From NCBI GenBank assembly GCA_018065415.1, contig JAGHTI010000037.1:1-37824 (forward strand): a stretch of 37,824 nucleotides of DNA. Direction: 5' to 3'. This DNA comes from Candidatus Equicola stercoris (GTDB lineage Bacteria; Bacteroidota; Bacteroidia; Bacteroidales; Bacteroidaceae). The position numbers and the translations under genes were made by a program. Each line of letters starts with the position of its first letter. Position 1 is the first letter of the stretch. Positions 36,301-37,824 of this stretch are shown one piece after another. A model generated the notes under the pieces. That model searched no databases, had not been told where the DNA came from, and saw only the letters and a list, made by a program, of their open reading frames with translations.

Positions 36301-36505
36301 GATGCAGTTTCCTGATGGCATCATCAATGGCATCACGGGGAATAGACGGATTGATGCGGCACAGAGATTCCCGCAGCACATCGTCCAATACAGGATTTGC
36401 ATAATCACGCTCTATGTCAGGACCGTACTCATAACGGAACTGATTACCTTCAAGGCTCTGAAACAATTCGATGAGAGCCTGCTCGTAGGTGTCTTCTGTA
36501 AACAT
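33377..36505 (-). CDS. hsdR: Type I restriction enzyme R subunit HsdR
   Basis: The 1042-residue protein has the full HsdR order. The N-terminal PD-(D/E)xK nuclease shows RPDIVVF (Asp165) and LVVIELKSPS (Glu179, Lys181). A superfamily 2 translocase follows with Walker A HTQGSGKSLSM (315-319), DEAH in MTDEAHRGQYG (419-422), GFTGTPISDKD, and motif VI-region MQAIARVNRVF. The C-terminal helical part (roughly 750-1042) would bind the methylase. It cleaves foreign DNA after ATP-driven translocation. All catalytic residues are present, so it looks functional. It lies downstream of hsdS and a four-helix gene on the same strand, separated from the latter by a CTAG-repeat array. hsdM is not in the window. 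Confidence 0.96.
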   Translation of the reverse strand: MFTEDTYEQALIELFQSLEGNQFRYEYGPDIERDYANPVLDDVLRESLCRINPSIPRDAIDDAIRKLHQIEGSSLYECNFKFTQMMQYGIEVTFTQHASSNPKNEGADMIHEAMSHYGRFNERVEQQSREKTMVVNLIDFEHPEKNDFLVVNQFTVQEHDTKRPDIVVFVNGLPLVVIELKSPSREETDASEAYLQLRNYQKSIPSLFIYNAFNVMSDMAQTKVGTVTAKEDRYMEWKQPTGEVADYDVAFKSIFTPKVLLNLLKNYILFDVREGSYAKILAGYHQYYAVEKAATRAEEAVKGDGKIGVFWHTQGSGKSLSMVFLAHHPKIQMMNPTIVVITDRNDLDEQLYGQFSRTVDFLRQRAVQCTSRDAENDDTSLKAMLKNRNSGGIIFTTMQKFDDWDGALSDRRNIIVMTDEAHRGQYGMEEKIDTEGNTHIGAARKIRNSLPHASYIGFTGTPISDKDRDTAEVFGDIIDVYDMTQAVKDGATRPVYYESRVIKLKLNDEILAQIDAEYDKLRAEGASEADLEENKKVMSHMDSLLGNDATVNDLVADIITHYEENRQHICCGKAMIVAYSRPIAMKIYTRILELRPDWTEKVKVVMTGGNQDPEEWAEIIGSKAYKKELAKKFKDEDDEMKIAIVVDMWLTGFDVPSLATMYVYKPMKDHNLMQAIARVNRVFPEKAGGLIVDYVGIASALKEAMKRYTKRDRDNYGNNDIKERAYSEFKEKQEICRDLLHGYDYSKFHHGSPSERAMLIKGAVNFLMAPAKAEDCKEFTKNAFMLRQAVTLCRSLLVEEERYEVSFMESVRILIIRLQNTNKISKVEINKRIVALIEQSVSSDGVVNIFDEQTEFSLFDEKFMEEVRKMKEKNLAAKLLEDLLRERVRTMIRSNIVTGELFSNRFSETLNRYVNGLLTNEEVIQELLKLAQEMMDAEQQGNDLGLSNDEKAFYDALTRPQAVKDFYSNDQLVAMTKDLTDMLRKNRTIDWNRREAERANMRRLVKRLLKKYQYPPEETEGAMNIVLKQCEQWAENQDIGTV

Positions 36506-36525
36506 TGCTTTTATAGTCTTTTTTT

Positions 36526-36635
36526 TCTAGGCTTTCTAGGATTTTCTAGAGTTTCTAGGCTTTTCTAGAGCTGCTAGATTTTCTAGAGTTTCTAGAGCTG
36601 CTAGGCTTTCCAGCCTTTCCAGAGTTTCTAGAGCC
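36526..36635. repeat. Non-coding array of 9-10 bp CTAG repeats before hsdR
   Basis: On the minus strand about twelve units resembling AACTCTAGA, GGCTCTAGA or AAATCTAGC follow one another, including ten CTAG tetramers. Spacing is mostly 9 bases, with two steps of 10 and some units decayed to CTGGA. The array fills the 140-base gap between the four-helix gene and hsdR. It is the same unit as the in-frame array at 36994-37074. In the frame -1 to the four-helix gene it is open and reads x-Leu-Glu repeats. Confidence 0.85.
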
Positions 36636-36645
36636 CCCAGCCTTT

Positions 36646-37455
36646 CTATTTTCTTTTCTCCAGTTCTCTTTCCAGCGAGGCTATCCGCGCTCGCAGGAGT
36701 GCATTTTCGGCTTCGAGCCGGGCTATTATCTGCTTTTGCGTGCCTCGCATGTCGAGGCGGGCTGCTGTCATGCGCTCGCGGATGCCGCCCTCCTCCACAA
36801 ACTCGCGGTCGAGGCCCTCTATATAGGTTGTCATCGCCTTGTCCACCATGTGGCAGAGGGTGATGGCAGTGTTGCACAGCTCCTCATCGGTCCACTTGGA
36901 GAAATAGGGCTCATAGTCTGCAAGGTCGTTGTGAGTGCGGCAGAATGTAAGCAGCTTGTCGTAGCGGCTGGCAATGCCAGCCTCCATAGCTTCCCTAGAA
37001 TTGCTAGAATTCCTAGAATTTCTAGAGCCACTAGAATTTCTAGAATCCCTAGAGTTGCCAGAACCGCTAGAGTTGCCAGCTCCCCTATGGCTTCTTGCTA
37101 TTCTTCCCCAGTCGTTCAGGTGGTGCTGTTTCAGGTAGTCCTGATAGTCCTCTAAGAGTTCCTGATTGCTCCCTTTGGCAATGCCAAGGAGCTTTATCTC
37201 CACCTCGAAACTGGTGCGGCCATCGGTAAGCCCCTCCGCGATGTTCTGTTTCACTGAGCGTGCCGCCTGCACCATCTGGTCAACGGTGCGGTCGCCATAT
37301 CTTGGCAGGAATCGCTCGCAGAATGCTTTTGTCAACTGCACCAGCACGTCGCTTTTCTGGAAGAAGAACAGCTCCGTATATACGGTCTGCTTCCTCATCA
37401 CGCTCGGAGTACCGTCGTCATAGCGATTCAGGTTGATATTCTTTTTCTCAGCCAT
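36646..37455 (-). CDS. Four-helix-bundle (suffix domain) protein with in-frame CTAG-repeat linker
   Basis: The 269-residue protein begins with a four-helix bundle related to the 23S rRNA intervening-sequence (S23) family, residues 20-115 (TVYTELFFFQKSDVLVQLTKAFCERFLP; ARSVKQNIAEGL). It resembles the 'four helix bundle suffix domain' proteins of Bacteroidota. Residues 128-154 are a low-complexity linker made of nine Asn/Gly-Ser-Arg/Ser tripeptides. A second helical domain (160-225) and a C-terminal coiled coil (ARLEAENALLRARIASLERE) follow. It lies 4 bases after hsdS and upstream of hsdR, so it is expressed with the type I system. It has no known enzymatic role; a structural or regulatory partner of Hsd proteins is only a guess. 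Its stop TAG follows an AAA codon in an A-rich run. Confidence 0.85.
   Translation of the reverse strand: MAEKKNINLNRYDDGTPSVMRKQTVYTELFFFQKSDVLVQLTKAFCERFLPRYGDRTVDQMVQAARSVKQNIAEGLTDGRTSFEVEIKLLGIAKGSNQELLEDYQDYLKQHHLNDWGRIARSHRGAGNSSGSGNSRDSRNSSGSRNSRNSSNSREAMEAGIASRYDKLLTFCRTHNDLADYEPYFSKWTDEELCNTAITLCHMVDKAMTTYIEGLDREFVEEGGIRERMTAARLDMRGTQKQIIARLEAENALLRARIASLERELEKRK
36994..37074 (-). repeat. In-frame array of nine 9-bp CTAG repeats
   Basis: Nine consecutive 9-base units (AACTCTAGC, GGTTCTGGC, AACTCTAGG, GATTCTAGA, AATTCTAGT, GGCTCTAGA, AATTCTAGG, AATTCTAGC, AATTCTAGG) encode residues 128-154. Eight contain CTAG. All steps are exactly 9 bases, so unit gain or loss would keep the frame, unlike the non-coding array. 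Confidence 0.9.
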
Positions 37456-37459
37456 AGCA

Positions 37460-37824
37460 TCATATTTTTATCTCACCAGACATCAATTTTGGAAGAAGCG
37501 TATCACGGAGAGAGGAGAGATGGGAGGATTCTAATCGTGTATTGATTATTTTGTCAATAACATCATTCATAAAATTACTCATCCAGTTCAGCATATTATT
37601 GTCAGGAATCGTCACTAAAGCCTTTTCTAAATCGCTTCTCTTAATATGTCCCATTGTTACAGCCTTATCTTTTGCTATTCTAATAAATTCATCCAAATGG
37701 AATTTCGTCCACATTAGATAGATCCATTTTGGATAATTCTCTGATGTAACTTTGAATAGATGCTGATTAAGACCGCAAATACCACCACACCAAATATCAA
37801 CAAGGAGAGTTCCAGACCATGAAA
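37460..37824 (-). CDS. hsdS: 3' part of type I restriction specificity subunit HsdS (truncated by window edge)
   Basis: The ORF track starts at an internal Met (37714), but the frame stays open to the window edge. Upstream it reads SGTLLVDIWCGGICGLNQHLFKV, then YPKWIYLMWTKFHL, a typical HsdS target-recognition-domain sequence. The visible part ends with KRSDLEKALVTIPD and the conserved coiled-coil spacer helices NDVIDKIINTRLESSHLSSLRDTLLPKLMSGEI. The C-terminal LRDTLLPKLMSGE motif is diagnostic. It is the DNA-recognition subunit of the methylase and nuclease complexes. It is followed after 4 bases by the four-helix gene and then hsdR. The 5' part and hsdM should be to the right. Confidence 0.92.
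   Translation of the reverse strand, partial: SWSGTLLVDIWCGGICGLNQHLFKVTSENYPKWIYLMWTKFHLDEFIRIAKDKAVTMGHIKRSDLEKALVTIPDNNMLNWMSNFMNDVIDKIINTRLESSHLSSLRDTLLPKLMSGEIKI

Noticed and set aside
36526-37074. CRISPR array
   Set aside because: Units are 9-10 bases with no unique spacers of CRISPR length, and no cas genes are present. It is a simple tandem repeat.
36736-37155. 139-residue plus-strand ORF opposite the four-helix gene
   Set aside because: It is antisense and reads the CTAG repeat as Arg-Ile/Ser repeats. The minus-strand frame has a clear domain structure and sits in the hsd operon.

Overview
The window comes from a Bacteroidota chromosome, most likely a member of Bacteroidales close to Prevotella. 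The evidence is a full-length SprA (the very large outer-membrane translocon of the type IX secretion system), a DUF2723/GT117 membrane protein, HU-HIG family DNA-binding proteins, a meso-diaminopimelate dehydrogenase, and repeated promoters of the Bacteroidetes type (TTTG, about 19 bases, TAnnTTTG) with few Shine-Dalgarno sequences. The genus is inferred; no rRNA is present to confirm it.

Layout. Bases 3-119 are the end of an unidentified CDS. From a good promoter at 169-198 a long plus-strand run (247-9498) carries DUF2723/GT117, a NodB-type deacetylase, frr, rsgA, an ScpB-type methylmalonyl-CoA decarboxylase, a Na/Pi cotransporter, a sirtuin and recX, with small gaps or overlaps that suggest co-transcription. 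A DUF5060/DUF4038-type glycoside hydrolase (plus) converges on a GH2 beta-galactosidase-like enzyme (minus). A very tight divergent promoter region then leads to ddh and a guanine deaminase, followed by tRNA-Ser(CGA). The 3' end of the tRNA is repeated 81 bp downstream, which looks like an integration-site scar. On the minus strand ruvA and sprA form a pair. ychF-lgt (plus) converge on the dtd-deoC-mutS operon (minus), whose promoter lies among three direct repeats spaced exactly 33 bp apart.

The right-hand 8 kb (29.8-37.8 kb, all minus strand) is accessory in character. In transcription order it has the 3' end of hsdS, a four-helix-bundle gene with an in-frame array of 9-bp CTAG repeats, a second non-coding CTAG array, hsdR, two overlapping small genes sharing an asparagine-rich GxYI motif, a small orphan gene with its own near-perfect promoter, and two HU-HIG DNA-binding proteins, the second carrying two surface-type InlB-like repeats. 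hsdM is not in the window and presumably lies beyond the right edge.

The housekeeping part handles ribosome recycling and assembly (frr, rsgA, ychF), DNA repair and recombination (recX, ruvA, mutS), proofreading of D-aminoacyl-tRNA (dtd), lysine/peptidoglycan precursor synthesis (ddh), lipoprotein maturation (lgt) and protein export (sprA). The best candidates for something undescribed are the CTAG-repeat gene inside the type I restriction operon, including a possible -1 frameshift into the second array, and the pair of small overlapping genes next to it. Functions for these are hypotheses only.
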